Assembly: GCA_023415715.1 (NCBI GenBank)
Contig: JAEZJP010000206.1
Coordinates: 1 to 64,000, forward strand
Direction of reading: 5' to 3'
Source: Bacillota bacterium
GTDB lineage: Bacteria; Bacillota; Clostridia; Christensenellales; Aristaeellaceae
Length of the DNA: 64,000 nt
Positions within the stretch are counted from its first letter, which is position 1; every line of letters starts with the position of its first letter. The notes below the pieces were generated by a model. That model saw only the letters and a program-made list of their open reading frames with translations, did not search any database and had not been told where the DNA came from. The translations under genes were made by a program, and so were the position numbers. Below are positions 48,657-57,201 of this stretch, one piece after another.

Positions 48657-49052
48657 ATGAACACACCCAAGTTCGAAAAAAGGGAACCAAGGCCCTATGA
48701 TTATCAGGAGATGACCTGGGGGAAATTCATTCAGCTCTTTGCATGGGCAAAGGAAGCTGTAAAAGAAATAGGCTTCCCGATTTACCTTGTGGGATCAGTT
48801 TTACATAAAGAAGTTCCCAGGGATTTTGATATTGTTATTGAGATACCCGAAAATACATTTCAGGAATTGTTTGGGGATCTGACAGAAGAAAACTGGGAAC
48901 GGATTTTAACAAAATCAGCTGGTAGATTCCATAAGCATTATTGGGACTGTCAGAAATGCTTTGGTGAAGAAGGCTTTGTTCCATTGGATTGGAAGGTGTA
49001 TCCGGACAATTGGTTTTCAGGTAACGACAAACTTTTATTGGCAAAACCATAA
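48657..49052 (+). CDS. nucleotidyltransferase-fold phage protein
   Basis: A 131-residue protein. After a helical start (WGKFIQLFAWAKEAVKEIG) comes YLVGSVLHKEVPRDFDIVIE. This matches the nucleotidyltransferase core: GS followed by a DxD-like pair, here DFD. A helix (QELFGDLTEENWERILTK) and a cysteine pair WDCQKC follow. Such short NTase domains occur in MNT-type antitoxins and in phage proteins. No HEPN partner is nearby, and the base composition here is lower in GC than in neighbouring genes, suggesting a separate acquisition. Confidence 0.65.
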   Translation: MNTPKFEKREPRPYDYQEMTWGKFIQLFAWAKEAVKEIGFPIYLVGSVLHKEVPRDFDIVIEIPENTFQELFGDLTEENWERILTKSAGRFHKHYWDCQKCFGEEGFVPLDWKVYPDNWFSGNDKLLLAKP

Positions 49053-49066
49053 GGGAGGCACGGAAG

Positions 49067-49903
49067 ATGAACAAAACCAAGATTGATTGGGCGGATATGA
49101 GCTGGAACCCTATCACCGGATGCCACCATAAGTGCGCGTACTGCTATGCGGAAAAGATCGCCAAGCGTTTCGGGAAGATGATGCCGGACCTATCTCCATA
49201 TCCGCGAATGTTCAACGGGTGCCACATGCTGGAGGGCGGGCCCATCGATGGGAATCCGTATCCCTGGCTGTTTGAGCCGACTTTCCACGCTCACCGGATT
49301 GATGAACCGATGATGGTGACGGATCCGCAGGACATTTTCACCGTTTCCATGGGCGATATGCTGGGGGACTGGGTACCGAAAGCGTGGCAGGAAGAAGTGC
49401 TGGCCACTATCCGAAAAGCCTACTGGCATAGGTTCATTATCCTGACCAAGAACACCATGGGGTATGTGAAGCTTGCACAGCAGAACATGACCTGGCCGGA
49501 CAACGCCTGGGCCGGGTTCAGCGTCACCACGCAAAAGAGCCTGGAGGAACAGGCCTTCGGGATGACCTGGGCACCAAAGAATTGCCTGATTTCCATTGAG
49601 CCAATTCATGGACCAATTGACCTATCTGCCGTGCAGGTGCCGGGGAGATGTGTAACGCTGGATATGCTGAAAGGAATGCGGTATTGGTTTGGCGGCGGGG
49701 AACCTGGAAGACCGGCATTGAAATGGGTCATTATCGGGGCCGAGACGGGAAACAGGATAGGCAAGGTGATCCCGGACCGACGCTGGGTGATGAGCCTGAA
49801 AAGGCAGTGCCATATGGCAGGAATACCACTATTCATGAAAGATAGCCTTCGGGATCTGATGGGCGCAGACTTTGAGCAGGACAAGCCTTGGAAGAAAGGG
49901 TGA
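49067..49903 (+). CDS. DUF5131 (phage Gp37/Gp68-like) radical-SAM-type protein
   Basis: A 278-residue protein with the family opening KIDWADMSWNPITGCHHKCA. The cluster-binding cysteines lie in CHHKCAYCYAEKIAKRFG (CxxxCxxC, residues about 19-26), as in radical-SAM enzymes. Later conserved parts are FVSMGDMLGDWVP-like IFTVSMGDMLGDWVP, RFIILTKN, WAGFSVTTQKSLEEQ, LISIEPIHGPIDL and VIIGAETGNR. This family is widespread in phages and its reaction is not established. GGGAGGCACGGAAG precedes the start. Confidence 0.88.
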   Translation: MNKTKIDWADMSWNPITGCHHKCAYCYAEKIAKRFGKMMPDLSPYPRMFNGCHMLEGGPIDGNPYPWLFEPTFHAHRIDEPMMVTDPQDIFTVSMGDMLGDWVPKAWQEEVLATIRKAYWHRFIILTKNTMGYVKLAQQNMTWPDNAWAGFSVTTQKSLEEQAFGMTWAPKNCLISIEPIHGPIDLSAVQVPGRCVTLDMLKGMRYWFGGGEPGRPALKWVIIGAETGNRIGKVIPDRRWVMSLKRQCHMAGIPLFMKDSLRDLMGADFEQDKPWKKG

Positions 49904-49909
49904 ACAAGC

Positions 49910-50347
49910 ATGCCGATACTAAATTACACAACGAAGGTGGACGCCATCACAACCATGGGAGAGATCAAGATCATCCTGCGCAAGCATGGCGCCCGCAAGA
50001 TCCTGGAAGAGTTCGCCCAAGACGGGACCGATGACGGCCGGGTGGAGGCGCTTTCGTTCACCATCATGACGCCGGACGGAGAAAAGGGATTCAAGCTGCC
50101 GGCTAATGTATCCGCGGTGTACACGGTGCTGCAAAAGCAGAAGGTCAAGTGCGATTGGGAGCAGGCTGAGCGCGTCGCGTGGAGGATCATCAAAGACTGG
50201 GTGGCGGCGCAGATGGCCATCCTGGAGGCGGAAATGGTCACGTTGGAAGAAATATTTTTCCCCTATCTGCTGGACGCCGCAGGAGAAAAGACGCTGTTTC
50301 AGGCATACAGGGACAAGCAGTTGCTGTTGGGAGGGGCGAAGGTATGA
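49910..50347 (+). CDS. phage protein of unknown function
   Basis: A 145-residue product starting MPILNYTTKVDAITTMGEIK. It includes KILEEFAQDGTDDGRVEALS, then a beta-rich segment and helices QAERVAWRIIKDWVAAQMAI. A protein of this kind is common in early regions of Clostridia phages, but no function is known to me. It overlaps the MazG-like gene by four bases. Confidence 0.7.
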   Translation: MPILNYTTKVDAITTMGEIKIILRKHGARKILEEFAQDGTDDGRVEALSFTIMTPDGEKGFKLPANVSAVYTVLQKQKVKCDWEQAERVAWRIIKDWVAAQMAILEAEMVTLEEIFFPYLLDAAGEKTLFQAYRDKQLLLGGAKV

Positions 50348-50784
50348 GCAGGATCAAATATGGTGACGAACATCATGGGACGGAATATCCAAACTTCTGC
50401 CCGGATTGCGGAACAATCAAAGGCGGTTATCACGATCTGGGGTGCGACGTGGAGCAGTGCGATACATGCGGCGGGCAGCGGATCTCCTGCGAATGCCATT
50501 CGGTGGCTGATACTAGGTATGAGGCCTTGACCATGGTGATCGAGGAACGCGACAGGCAGGATGCAAAATGGGGCCAGCAGGATCATACACCGGCTGTTTG
50601 GGTAGGAATCCTGGGTGAAGAGTTCGGGGAATACTGCCAGGCTGTCAATGAAACCGTGTTCGACAATGGGCCGCAGGAACGCGCAAAAGGCGGAATTGAG
50701 AACATGAAGAAGGAACTGTCCCATGTTGCCGCCGTGGCTGTCGCTCACATCGAATGCCTAATCAGGAACGTCGGGGAAGGGTGA
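50344..50784 (+). CDS. MazG-like NTP pyrophosphohydrolase domain with zinc-binding N-terminus
   Basis: A 146-residue protein. The N-terminal 55 residues contain CPDCG and CDTCGGQRISCEC, a zinc-binding part. The rest is a phage-type MazG-like all-alpha domain: EERDRQDAKWGQQDHTPAVW, LGEEFGEYCQAVNE with the EExxE metal site, and KKELSHVAAVAVAHIECL. These enzymes hydrolyse nucleoside triphosphates or alarmones and can help a phage manage nucleotide pools. ATGA overlap couples it to the preceding gene. Confidence 0.8.
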   Translation: MSRIKYGDEHHGTEYPNFCPDCGTIKGGYHDLGCDVEQCDTCGGQRISCECHSVADTRYEALTMVIEERDRQDAKWGQQDHTPAVWVGILGEEFGEYCQAVNETVFDNGPQERAKGGIENMKKELSHVAAVAVAHIECLIRNVGEG

Positions 50785-50790
50785 GCAGAG

Positions 50791-51117
50791 ATGATAGTAG
50801 GTATGCGCGATATGGTAATTGTCAGCATGGAAACCGGCGAGAAAATAAGTATCCAAGACATCCCAACAATTTCTGCAGATGGAGCTCAGCCGGATGAAGA
50901 GTTTATATATCCAATGGAAGAATACGAAATAACGGTTGAGCTTAACGAGGTGCCATATGGGCTGATGCAGTTTGTTCGGCCTATGGAATATCCGTTGATG
51001 CAGCCTGTTCGAACGCATAGACGGACCAGGGTTCAAAAGAAGTGGATTAAGCGATATGGATTGAAGCCTATAGGAAAGTTCGAACAAAACAGGATTATGC
51101 AGCGGATGAAAGGATAA
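50791..51117 (+). CDS. phage protein of unknown function
   Basis: A 108-residue product, MIVGMRDMVIVSMETGEKIS, with an acidic first half. A basic end follows (THRRTRVQKKWIKRYGLKPI). The WIKRYGxKxI pattern with basic context occurs in small phage proteins of unknown role. GGGTGAGCAGAG precedes the start. Confidence 0.6.
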   Translation: MIVGMRDMVIVSMETGEKISIQDIPTISADGAQPDEEFIYPMEEYEITVELNEVPYGLMQFVRPMEYPLMQPVRTHRRTRVQKKWIKRYGLKPIGKFEQNRIMQRMKG

Positions 51118-51123
51118 GACGGG

Positions 51124-51261
51124 ATGAAGCGCCACTGCCACAGCTGTGGAGGGAAATTGAAAGCCAAAGGCCCTGGGCTGTTCGGAATCCTGCGGGTTAG
51201 GTGGTACCAATGCACGCAATGCGCAGCGCTCGAATGGGTGATGTGCAGAAAGAACGATTAG
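51124..51261 (+). CDS. small zinc-ribbon phage protein
   Basis: A 45-residue product, MKRHCHSCGGKLKAKGPGLF, then YQCTQCAALEWVMCRKND. CHSC and CTQC form a classic two-knuckle zinc ribbon. It starts six bases after the previous stop. Confidence 0.65.
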   Translation: MKRHCHSCGGKLKAKGPGLFGILRVRWYQCTQCAALEWVMCRKND

Positions 51262-51294
51262 CATCACGCTCATTTAATAGGAAGTTTTTTTGAA

Positions 51295-51453
51295 AAAGCC
51301 CCGGGGCTTTAGGTAGGTGCTTTCAGCGCCGCCTATTAAACCCGGCTTGAATAGGGTATTAACAAACGGGCCATATCCATTCTGATCAGCTTACGGAAGA
51401 TAGATGTTGTACATTCGTGGGGGGTACCGGGGGGAGCCGCAGCTTCCCCCGGT
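51295..51453 (+). other. non-coding stretch with two palindromes in front of the HUH replication gene
   Basis: A perfect palindrome AAAGCCCCGGGGCTTT lies at 51295-51310. A longer hairpin lies at 51426-51453, where ACCGGGGG pairs with CCCCCGGT around a GC-rich loop. The second ends 20 bases before the start of a putative rolling-circle initiator. Such hairpins can act as terminators or as nicking origins. Neither has been shown here. Confidence 0.5.
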
Positions 51454-51473
51454 GTAGATACGGAGGAAGAAGC

Positions 51474-52340
51474 ATGCGGTACAGCGCAGAGGCATTTGAG
51501 GTTCTTTTCCAGCAGCCCATCGGTGATATGGCGGTGGAGGGTCTGCGGCACAAGCATAACGTGGACAGCATCCGCACCAAGACGATCAAAGCAGGTCCTA
51601 TGCTGGAGTGCGAGATATATCCCATGCTGTGCAACCGCGGGGAGATCGCCGCGGCCAAACTGGAGATGAAAAAGGCGGGCACCCGGGAAGCACAAAAGAA
51701 GCTGAACGCCAGGAACGCATACAAGAAAATGCGGCGCAAGCTGGAAACCAACTTCGGGCCAAATGATCTGTGGGTGACGCTCACATTCCGTACCGCGCCG
51801 GATGAGGATCAGGCGGTCAAGGCAGCGAGGAACTTTATCAAACGGATCCGGAGATGGCGGAAAAGGCACGGGCTGCCGGAACTGAAATACATCTATGTGC
51901 TGGAATACGAAACGGAAGGCCAACAGAAGAAGCGCATCCACTTCCACATGGTCCTGTCCGGAATGGATAGGGACGTGGTGGAGGAACTATGGGATAAAGG
52001 ATTTGCAAACTGCCGCCACCTTCAGCCGAACGAAAACGGGCTGGAAGGCCTGGCGCGGTACATGCTCAAAAGTCCAAAGGGCGGCCGGCGCTGGTGCTGC
52101 TCGAAAAACCTGAAGGATCCCATCATCACGGTAGCAGACAAGAAGATCAGCAAGCGCATGGCCGGGCGCATCGCCATGGCGGCGGAGGAAGAAGCCGGGG
52201 AACTGTTCGGGCGGGCCTATCCTGGTTATGAACTGATCGAGTGCGAGGTACGCCGCAGTGAATTTATTGCCGGCGCATACATCTATGCGCGGATGCGAAA
52301 AGTGGATACCGGCGCAGGAAAGGGAGTGAAGCACAGATGA
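51474..52340 (+). CDS. putative HUH rolling-circle replication initiator-like protein
   Basis: A 288-residue protein. The first third is basic and helical (EAQKKLNARNAYKKMRRKLE). Then come DLWVTLTFRTAPDEDQAVKA (motif 1-like strand), YIYVLEYETEGQQKKRIHFH with the metal-binding His-x-His of HUH nucleases, and GLARYMLKSPKGGRRWCCS. The last holds a Tyr in the position of the nicking residue. This pattern matches the REP_ORF2/G2P-type replication proteins found in prophages of Bacillota. The ATG at 51474 follows GGAGGAAGAAGC. It may start phage replication by nicking. Confidence 0.72.
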   Translation: MRYSAEAFEVLFQQPIGDMAVEGLRHKHNVDSIRTKTIKAGPMLECEIYPMLCNRGEIAAAKLEMKKAGTREAQKKLNARNAYKKMRRKLETNFGPNDLWVTLTFRTAPDEDQAVKAARNFIKRIRRWRKRHGLPELKYIYVLEYETEGQQKKRIHFHMVLSGMDRDVVEELWDKGFANCRHLQPNENGLEGLARYMLKSPKGGRRWCCSKNLKDPIITVADKKISKRMAGRIAMAAEEEAGELFGRAYPGYELIECEVRRSEFIAGAYIYARMRKVDTGAGKGVKHR

Positions 52341-52774
52341 GCCAGACAACGAAAGAACTGCTGATTGCATGTAGATCAGCCGCGCAGGAAATTGCGGCGA
52401 TTGAAAGGCAGCTGCAAAAGGCAGGTTCAAGCGGTGGCCCAAGGGGATATGGTGGAGGAATACGCCGGGAGGTGTACCACGATAAGGGCAAGGAATGCGC
52501 AATATCACCACGCATGACAAACAATCCTGCAGCTGCTGCAACGCAGCGGGAAGATGCGTATATAGTCAAACTTGAATCACGGAAGGCAGAACTGCAAGAT
52601 CTGCTGAGTGGTTTTGAAATGATTGTAGATAAACTTGCCGATGGAACAGCACGCACCATCCTTAGGTATTACTATTGCGTGGGATGGACGGATGAAGCCA
52701 TTGCCGTGGAACTGGAATTATCACGGGTTGCGGTGAATGAGAAGCGGAGAAAGGCAGTAAAATATTTGTCATAA
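52337..52774 (+). CDS. ArpU/RinA-like late transcription regulator (sigma-70 region 4-like)
   Basis: A 145-residue protein. An N-terminal helix (TTKELLIACRSAAQEIAAIE) precedes a variable loop. A second long helix contains ESRKAELQDLLSGFEMIVDK. A C-terminal helix-turn-helix follows: RTILRYYYCVGWTDEAIAVE, LELSRVAVNEKRRKAVKYL. This is the layout of the ArpU/RinA/DUF1492 regulators that switch on packaging and structural genes in phages of Bacillota. Its start overlaps the stop of the Rep-like gene. The likely target promoter lies directly downstream. Confidence 0.82.
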   Translation: MSQTTKELLIACRSAAQEIAAIERQLQKAGSSGGPRGYGGGIRREVYHDKGKECAISPRMTNNPAAAATQREDAYIVKLESRKAELQDLLSGFEMIVDKLADGTARTILRYYYCVGWTDEAIAVELELSRVAVNEKRRKAVKYLS

Positions 52775-52782
52775 TATTTTCC

Positions 52783-52830
52783 GTACTTTACAAAACTTTA
52801 TAGATTTTTACAAAGTACATGGTGTATTAT
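52783..52830 (+). promoter_or_regulatory. candidate activated late promoter with inverted repeat
   Basis: GTACTTT (52783-52789) and AAAGTAC (52812-52818) form an inverted repeat with ACAAA in both inner arms. Seven bases later comes a TATTAT -10 box (52825-52830) without a good -35 box, as expected for an activator-dependent promoter. Confidence 0.55.
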
Positions 52831-52839
52831 GGTACCGTG

Positions 52840-52867
52840 AAAGGTTGTCCGATGGGCAGCCTTTTTC
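52840..52867 (+). terminator. hairpin with T run in the late leader
   Basis: AAAGGTTGTCC pairs with GGGCAGCCTTT (two G-T pairs), followed by TTTTT. It ends early transcripts or acts as an attenuator just behind the late promoter. Confidence 0.7.
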
Positions 52868-52923
52868 TTTTGCCTGCGCCTGGTCAGCCTCCTGCTGGGC
52901 GTAGGCATCAGTGATACAAGTTT

Positions 52924-53412
52924 GTGCGGGCGGACTTGGCGGGATACGCTGAGGCCGTGGGAATCGCCGTATTTATGGAGTGGTGGGGCCGCGGCGCGGT
53001 GGAGGAGGCATGCAGAACGATTATTAAGACTTGTCCAGGATGCGGATGCGTCATGCAATATGGGCAGAGGAGATGCCAAGCATGTACTGACAAGCAAGCA
53101 GACCAGAAGGTCATACGCCGTACTAACTATGATGAGAGACGCACACCGCAAGAGGTACAGTTTCGTAACAGCATTGAATGGCGTATGAAGCGGCCATATA
53201 TCCTTCAGCGTGATGGTTATCTATGCCAAGAATGCAAACGCCATGGAAGGATTACTATCGCAACAGAGGTCCATCACAAAGAACCGCTTTGGATGTCATG
53301 GGATAAGCGTTTGGATGATGATAACCTTGAAAGCGAATGCCATAGATGCCATGTGAGGATTGAACCGAAGCGAACCGAACCACCCGGGGGTGGGTCAAAA
53401 AGTTCAATGTAA
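52924..53412 (+). CDS. phage HNH endonuclease
   Basis: A 162-residue product with a zinc-knuckle region (CPGCGCVMQYGQRRCQACTD) and the HNH domain. The domain reads LQRDGYLCQECKRHGRITIA, EVHHKEPLWMSWDKR, and DDDNLESECHRCHVRIEP with His-His, Asn and the structural CxxC pairs. In HK97-type phages such an HNH protein next to the terminase is needed for cos cleavage. The GTG at 52924 lacks a good ribosome binding site, and the ATG at 52975 is an alternative start. The 208 bases after it probably hold the cos site, which I cannot locate. Confidence 0.88.
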   Translation: MRADLAGYAEAVGIAVFMEWWGRGAVEEACRTIIKTCPGCGCVMQYGQRRCQACTDKQADQKVIRRTNYDERRTPQEVQFRNSIEWRMKRPYILQRDGYLCQECKRHGRITIATEVHHKEPLWMSWDKRLDDDNLESECHRCHVRIEPKRTEPPGGGSKSSM

Positions 53413-53620
53413 GGGATTCCGAACCACACAGGGTCCTAGAATCAGAGAGAAAAGTCCGTTTTTGAAATCGCATAAAATTATATAAAATTTGAATTTTGGA
53501 ATTTTATGGGGCATCATGCGCGTGCGCGGTGATGAAAAGACAAAATCACGGGCCGCGCTCATTCAATCACGGATAGAGCTTTTTATATGCGTCAAAAAGT
53601 TGCAAAAGGGGGTGATTTTG

Positions 53621-54181
53621 ATGCCGGGGAGAAAAAGAGAGCCTGTTTCGGTCATTCAATTCAAGGGAAAGAGCCACCATCTGACCAAAGAGGTCATTGA
53701 GGAACGCACGAACGGGGAAGTCAAGGCGTCGGCTGATAATGTGAAGCCCCCGAAATACCTGACCAGGACGCAGAAAACGGAGTTCACGGAGATCGCCGAC
53801 CAGCTGGTGAAGCTCGGGATCCTGAGCAACCTGGACTGCGACATCCTGGCCATGTTCATTGTGGCCAGGGCGGAGTGGGTGCGGGCAGGAAAGGACTACG
53901 AAAAGGTCAGGCGGTGGGCACGGTCCAATCAAAAAACGGAAGTCAGCAAATCAAAGGCGGAGGATAGCAAGGACCAGGTGGCCAGGGAACTGGGGATGGT
54001 GTTCAAGCCCTTCGGTCTGGATGAAATGACGAAGGCCACCAACCTTCGGGACAAGGCTTTCAAGCAGGCCATGCGCACTGCCGGGGAGCTGGGGCTTACG
54101 GTATCCTCCCGCTGCCGGCTGGTGATACCGCCGCAGGAGGAAAAGCCTAAAAACAAATTCTCAAGGTTTGATGCCGGATGA
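53621..54181 (+). CDS. phage terminase small subunit (P27 family)
   Basis: The small terminase binds the packaging site and regulates the large subunit. The 186-residue product begins MPGRKREPVSVIQFKGKSHH. It contains the P27-type central helices (PKYLTRTQKTEFTEIADQLV, LSNLDCDILAMFIVARAEW) and the C-terminal NLRDKAFKQAMRTAGELGLT region, followed by SSRCRLVIP. The ATG at 53621 is set by GGGGGTG six bases upstream. An in-frame start 44 codons earlier is not supported. It overlaps terL by four bases. Confidence 0.92.
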   Translation: MPGRKREPVSVIQFKGKSHHLTKEVIEERTNGEVKASADNVKPPKYLTRTQKTEFTEIADQLVKLGILSNLDCDILAMFIVARAEWVRAGKDYEKVRRWARSNQKTEVSKSKAEDSKDQVARELGMVFKPFGLDEMTKATNLRDKAFKQAMRTAGELGLTVSSRCRLVIPPQEEKPKNKFSRFDAG

Positions 54182-55905
54182 GCCGGACAGCTGACAGGGC
54201 GACAAAGTATGCGGAGAAGGTGGCGGAGGGCAGGATTGATGCCTGTAAGTCGCATATACAAGCCTGCGTGCGCCACCTGAACGACCTTTCGAGGCAGGGG
54301 AAGCCGGATTTTCCGTATTTGTGGAAGCCTGACAAGTCGCAGCGGATCATCGAATTTGCCGAAACGCTGACCATTGCTGAAGGCGTGAAGCCGGAGCCTT
54401 TGAAGCTGTACGGCTGCCAGGACTTCGACCTGGGCGTGCCCATGGGATGGGTGCTAAAAAAAACAGGCAACAGAAGATTTAGGCGCAAATACAAATCTGT
54501 TGCCAGGCAAAACGGAAAGAGCATGGAGAACGGCATTACAGGTACATATATTGCAAGGTTCTCCGGGTACAACTACGGCAAGCTGTTCACGGCCGCGAAT
54601 AAAAAGCGCCAGGCCCGCATTGCGTGGGAGGAAATGCAGAAATTCATCTGCATCGATCCGGATCTTTCAGAACTTTTCAAGGTGCAGGATTGGAAGTCGG
54701 TCATCACGGCGCTGGCCACAAAATGCACCATTGAAGCTCTTTCCAAAGAGGCGGGGCTTGATGACGGATTCCGGGCCATATTCGCCAGCGTGGACGAACT
54801 GCACCAGGCAAGGGACGGCAGCGTATACAACGCTATCTACCGCGGCACACGCGCCTTGGCGGAAACATTGGTAAGCGCCATCACCACCCGCGGGAAAATA
54901 CTGAACGGATTCTGCCGGGAACTGGATGATTATTGTTTGAAGATCCTCAGCGGGAATGCAACCGCGGAGGATTTTTTTGCGGATATCTACACCCTGGATA
55001 AAGAGGATGATCCATTCAACCCGAAAGTATGGATCAAGCCAAACCCCATCCTGATGCTGCGCCCGGGCGGAATGGAGATACAGGCCAGGGACGCGCAAAC
55101 CGCCAAGGACATGGGCGGGGACATGCTGGCCGACTTCCTCACAAAGTGCTGCAACATGTGGGCGTTCGACCCAACCAAGCAGTACATCGATCCGGACGCA
55201 TGGAAGGCTTGCGAAACGGAACTGACGCTGGCCGATATGAAGGGCCGGAAGTGCTGGGCCGGAATCGACCTTTCAAGCGGAGGCGACCTGACAAGCATCG
55301 TGCTGATCTTCCCGCTGGATGACGGAAGATTGTACGTTTGGTCACATTCCTATATGCCGATGGGGCGCTTCCAGGAACACATTATTAAAGACCTGGCGCC
55401 TTATCAGGTATGGAAGGATAAAGGGCTGCTGACCGTCACAGGCGGAGTGGCGGAGTACAAAAACGACTACAAGTTCATTATCAAGGAGTTGGGGCAGGCG
55501 GTAACCGAAAACAGCCTATTGCTTCAGGGAATTGCCTATGACCCGCACAACGCGGACGGCTTTTTGTCTGACCTGGAGCCCTTCGGCGTGCCGATGATGA
55601 TGATCAAGCAGTCGGCGCGGGAATTGGACGCTGCCACGCAGCACTATCAGCTGGAGGTAAAAAGCAAGCGCGTGGCCTATGACCGCAGGAACGAACTGTT
55701 GTCATGGTCCATGACGAACGCGAAAACCATCAGCAACAGTTTCGGAGAAATGAAAGTAGACAAAGAAGGCTTGCGCAGCCGGATCGATCCGGTGGACGCT
55801 GTGATCGATGCCGTGACAATGATGCAAAAGCTGTCTGGTGAAGCGCCGCCAGTAGACAGGGACAAGGCGCTGACGGATTACATGAAGGCCATGGGATGGC
55901 TATAA
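54178..55905 (+). CDS. phage terminase large subunit
   Basis: The ATP-driven motor and nuclease that packages phage DNA. The 575-residue product has the ATPase domain with Walker A-type ARQNGKS near residue 110 and Walker B FASVDELHQ. The RNase-H-like nuclease domain begins at CWAGIDLSSGGDLTSIVLIF (first catalytic Asp) and ends with DAVIDAVTMM (last Asp). This is the P27-partner, HK97-type large terminase with normal length. The ATGA overlap couples it to terS, and the portal gene follows. Confidence 0.95.
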   Translation: MSRTADRATKYAEKVAEGRIDACKSHIQACVRHLNDLSRQGKPDFPYLWKPDKSQRIIEFAETLTIAEGVKPEPLKLYGCQDFDLGVPMGWVLKKTGNRRFRRKYKSVARQNGKSMENGITGTYIARFSGYNYGKLFTAANKKRQARIAWEEMQKFICIDPDLSELFKVQDWKSVITALATKCTIEALSKEAGLDDGFRAIFASVDELHQARDGSVYNAIYRGTRALAETLVSAITTRGKILNGFCRELDDYCLKILSGNATAEDFFADIYTLDKEDDPFNPKVWIKPNPILMLRPGGMEIQARDAQTAKDMGGDMLADFLTKCCNMWAFDPTKQYIDPDAWKACETELTLADMKGRKCWAGIDLSSGGDLTSIVLIFPLDDGRLYVWSHSYMPMGRFQEHIIKDLAPYQVWKDKGLLTVTGGVAEYKNDYKFIIKELGQAVTENSLLLQGIAYDPHNADGFLSDLEPFGVPMMMIKQSARELDAATQHYQLEVKSKRVAYDRRNELLSWSMTNAKTISNSFGEMKVDKEGLRSRIDPVDAVIDAVTMMQKLSGEAPPVDRDKALTDYMKAMGWL

Positions 55906-55920
55906 AAAGGCGGTGATCAA

Positions 55921-57201
55921 TTGTTTGAAAATGCACGAAGGCGGTTTGCCAATTGGCTGAACCAAACCGAAAAGCTGACGCTGGAGCAGCTGGTGAACCT
56001 GCTGAATTTAAGCGGCGTGTCCCGGAAGGAAATGTGCGAAGCAACATACTTCGCCTGCATCCGGATCCTTTCGGAATCCGTGGGCAAGCTGCCGCTGAAA
56101 ATCATGCAGAACCTGCCGGACGGAGGCGTAAAGCCGGCCATAAACCACCCGCTGTACAATGTGCTGCGTTACCGCCCGAACCCATACCAAAGCGCAACGG
56201 CCTTCTGGAACAGCATGGAGCAGGCCAAGCACCACGACGGGAACGCGATCGCGCTGATCTGCGGGGCGGGAAGATTAACGAGGCTGTGGCAGCTGCCATG
56301 GGCAAACATCGAAGTATGGTGCGATGACAAGAAGATCTTCGGCGAGGAAAACAGCATATGGTACCTCTTCCGGAGCCCGAAAAACGGACAGCTTTACAAG
56401 TTCAATAACGATGAAATCATACATTTGCGGTCCACCATCACCAGGGACGGGATCATAGGCGTTCCGGTGCGTGACTGCCTGAGCGTGCTGATACGCGGAG
56501 CCGCGAAGTCTGACGCGCTCATTGAAAAAATGTATGATACGGGTTTCACCGCGAGAGCGGTTCTGCAGTACACCGGAAGCCTAGATGATGCCAAGGAAAA
56601 AACGCTTGTCGGAAAGATACAGGAGTACGCCGAGGGGAAGGTAGATGTTGCCAAGTCGCTGATCCCTATCCCTTACGGAATGTCTGTAACACCGCTAAAC
56701 ATCAAGCTGACTGACGCCCAGTATGTGGAGGTGCGCAAGTACACAGCCCTTCAAATAGCCGCGGCGTTTGGCATCAAGCCGCACCAGATCAACGACATGG
56801 AAAAGACCAGCTATGCCAGCGTGGAAGCGCAGCAGCTGGCCTTTTATGTGGACAAGCTTCTTGTGGAACTGAAGGGAAACGAAGAAGAAGTGCAATACAA
56901 GGTTCTTTCCTCGCAAGATCAGGAAGCAGGCTACGTGGTAGGTTATAACACCAACGCCATTTTGCGGGCGGACGCCAAAACGAAGATGGACAGGCTTGTA
57001 AGCGCCGTAACCAACGGCATCTATACCCCGAATGAAGCCAGAGCGCTGGAGGACAAGGGCAGCAAACCGGGAGGGGACAGGCTGTACATCAACGGGGGAG
57101 CTGTTCCGCTGGAACTGGCGGGGCAGCAGTCTCAGCAAAAAACACCGGCCGCAAAGAGCCAGAAAGGTAGGGTAAAACACACCAATGAAAAACTGGTATG
57201 A
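55921..57201 (+). CDS. phage portal protein (HK97 family)
   Basis: The dodecameric portal ring through which DNA enters the head. The 426-residue product shows the HK97-portal pattern: SRKEMCEATYFACIRILSES, LPLKIMQNL, NHPLYNVLRYRPNPYQSATA, FNNDEIIHLRS, and GIKPHQINDMEKTSYASVEA. The start is a TTG at 55921 with GGCGGTGATCAA in front. No ATG lies nearby that would keep the N-terminus. Its end overlaps the protease gene by 17 bases. Confidence 0.95.
   Translation: MFENARRRFANWLNQTEKLTLEQLVNLLNLSGVSRKEMCEATYFACIRILSESVGKLPLKIMQNLPDGGVKPAINHPLYNVLRYRPNPYQSATAFWNSMEQAKHHDGNAIALICGAGRLTRLWQLPWANIEVWCDDKKIFGEENSIWYLFRSPKNGQLYKFNNDEIIHLRSTITRDGIIGVPVRDCLSVLIRGAAKSDALIEKMYDTGFTARAVLQYTGSLDDAKEKTLVGKIQEYAEGKVDVAKSLIPIPYGMSVTPLNIKLTDAQYVEVRKYTALQIAAAFGIKPHQINDMEKTSYASVEAQQLAFYVDKLLVELKGNEEEVQYKVLSSQDQEAGYVVGYNTNAILRADAKTKMDRLVSAVTNGIYTPNEARALEDKGSKPGGDRLYINGGAVPLELAGQQSQQKTPAAKSQKGRVKHTNEKLV

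Noticed and set aside
48657..49052. HEPN-MNT toxin-antitoxin system
   Set aside because: Only the nucleotidyltransferase-like protein is present. Neither neighbour has the HEPN RxxxxH motif.
53413..53620. cos site between HNH and small terminase genes
   Set aside because: Its presence is likely from gene order, but no cohesive-end sequence can be recognised without the other end or virion DNA.
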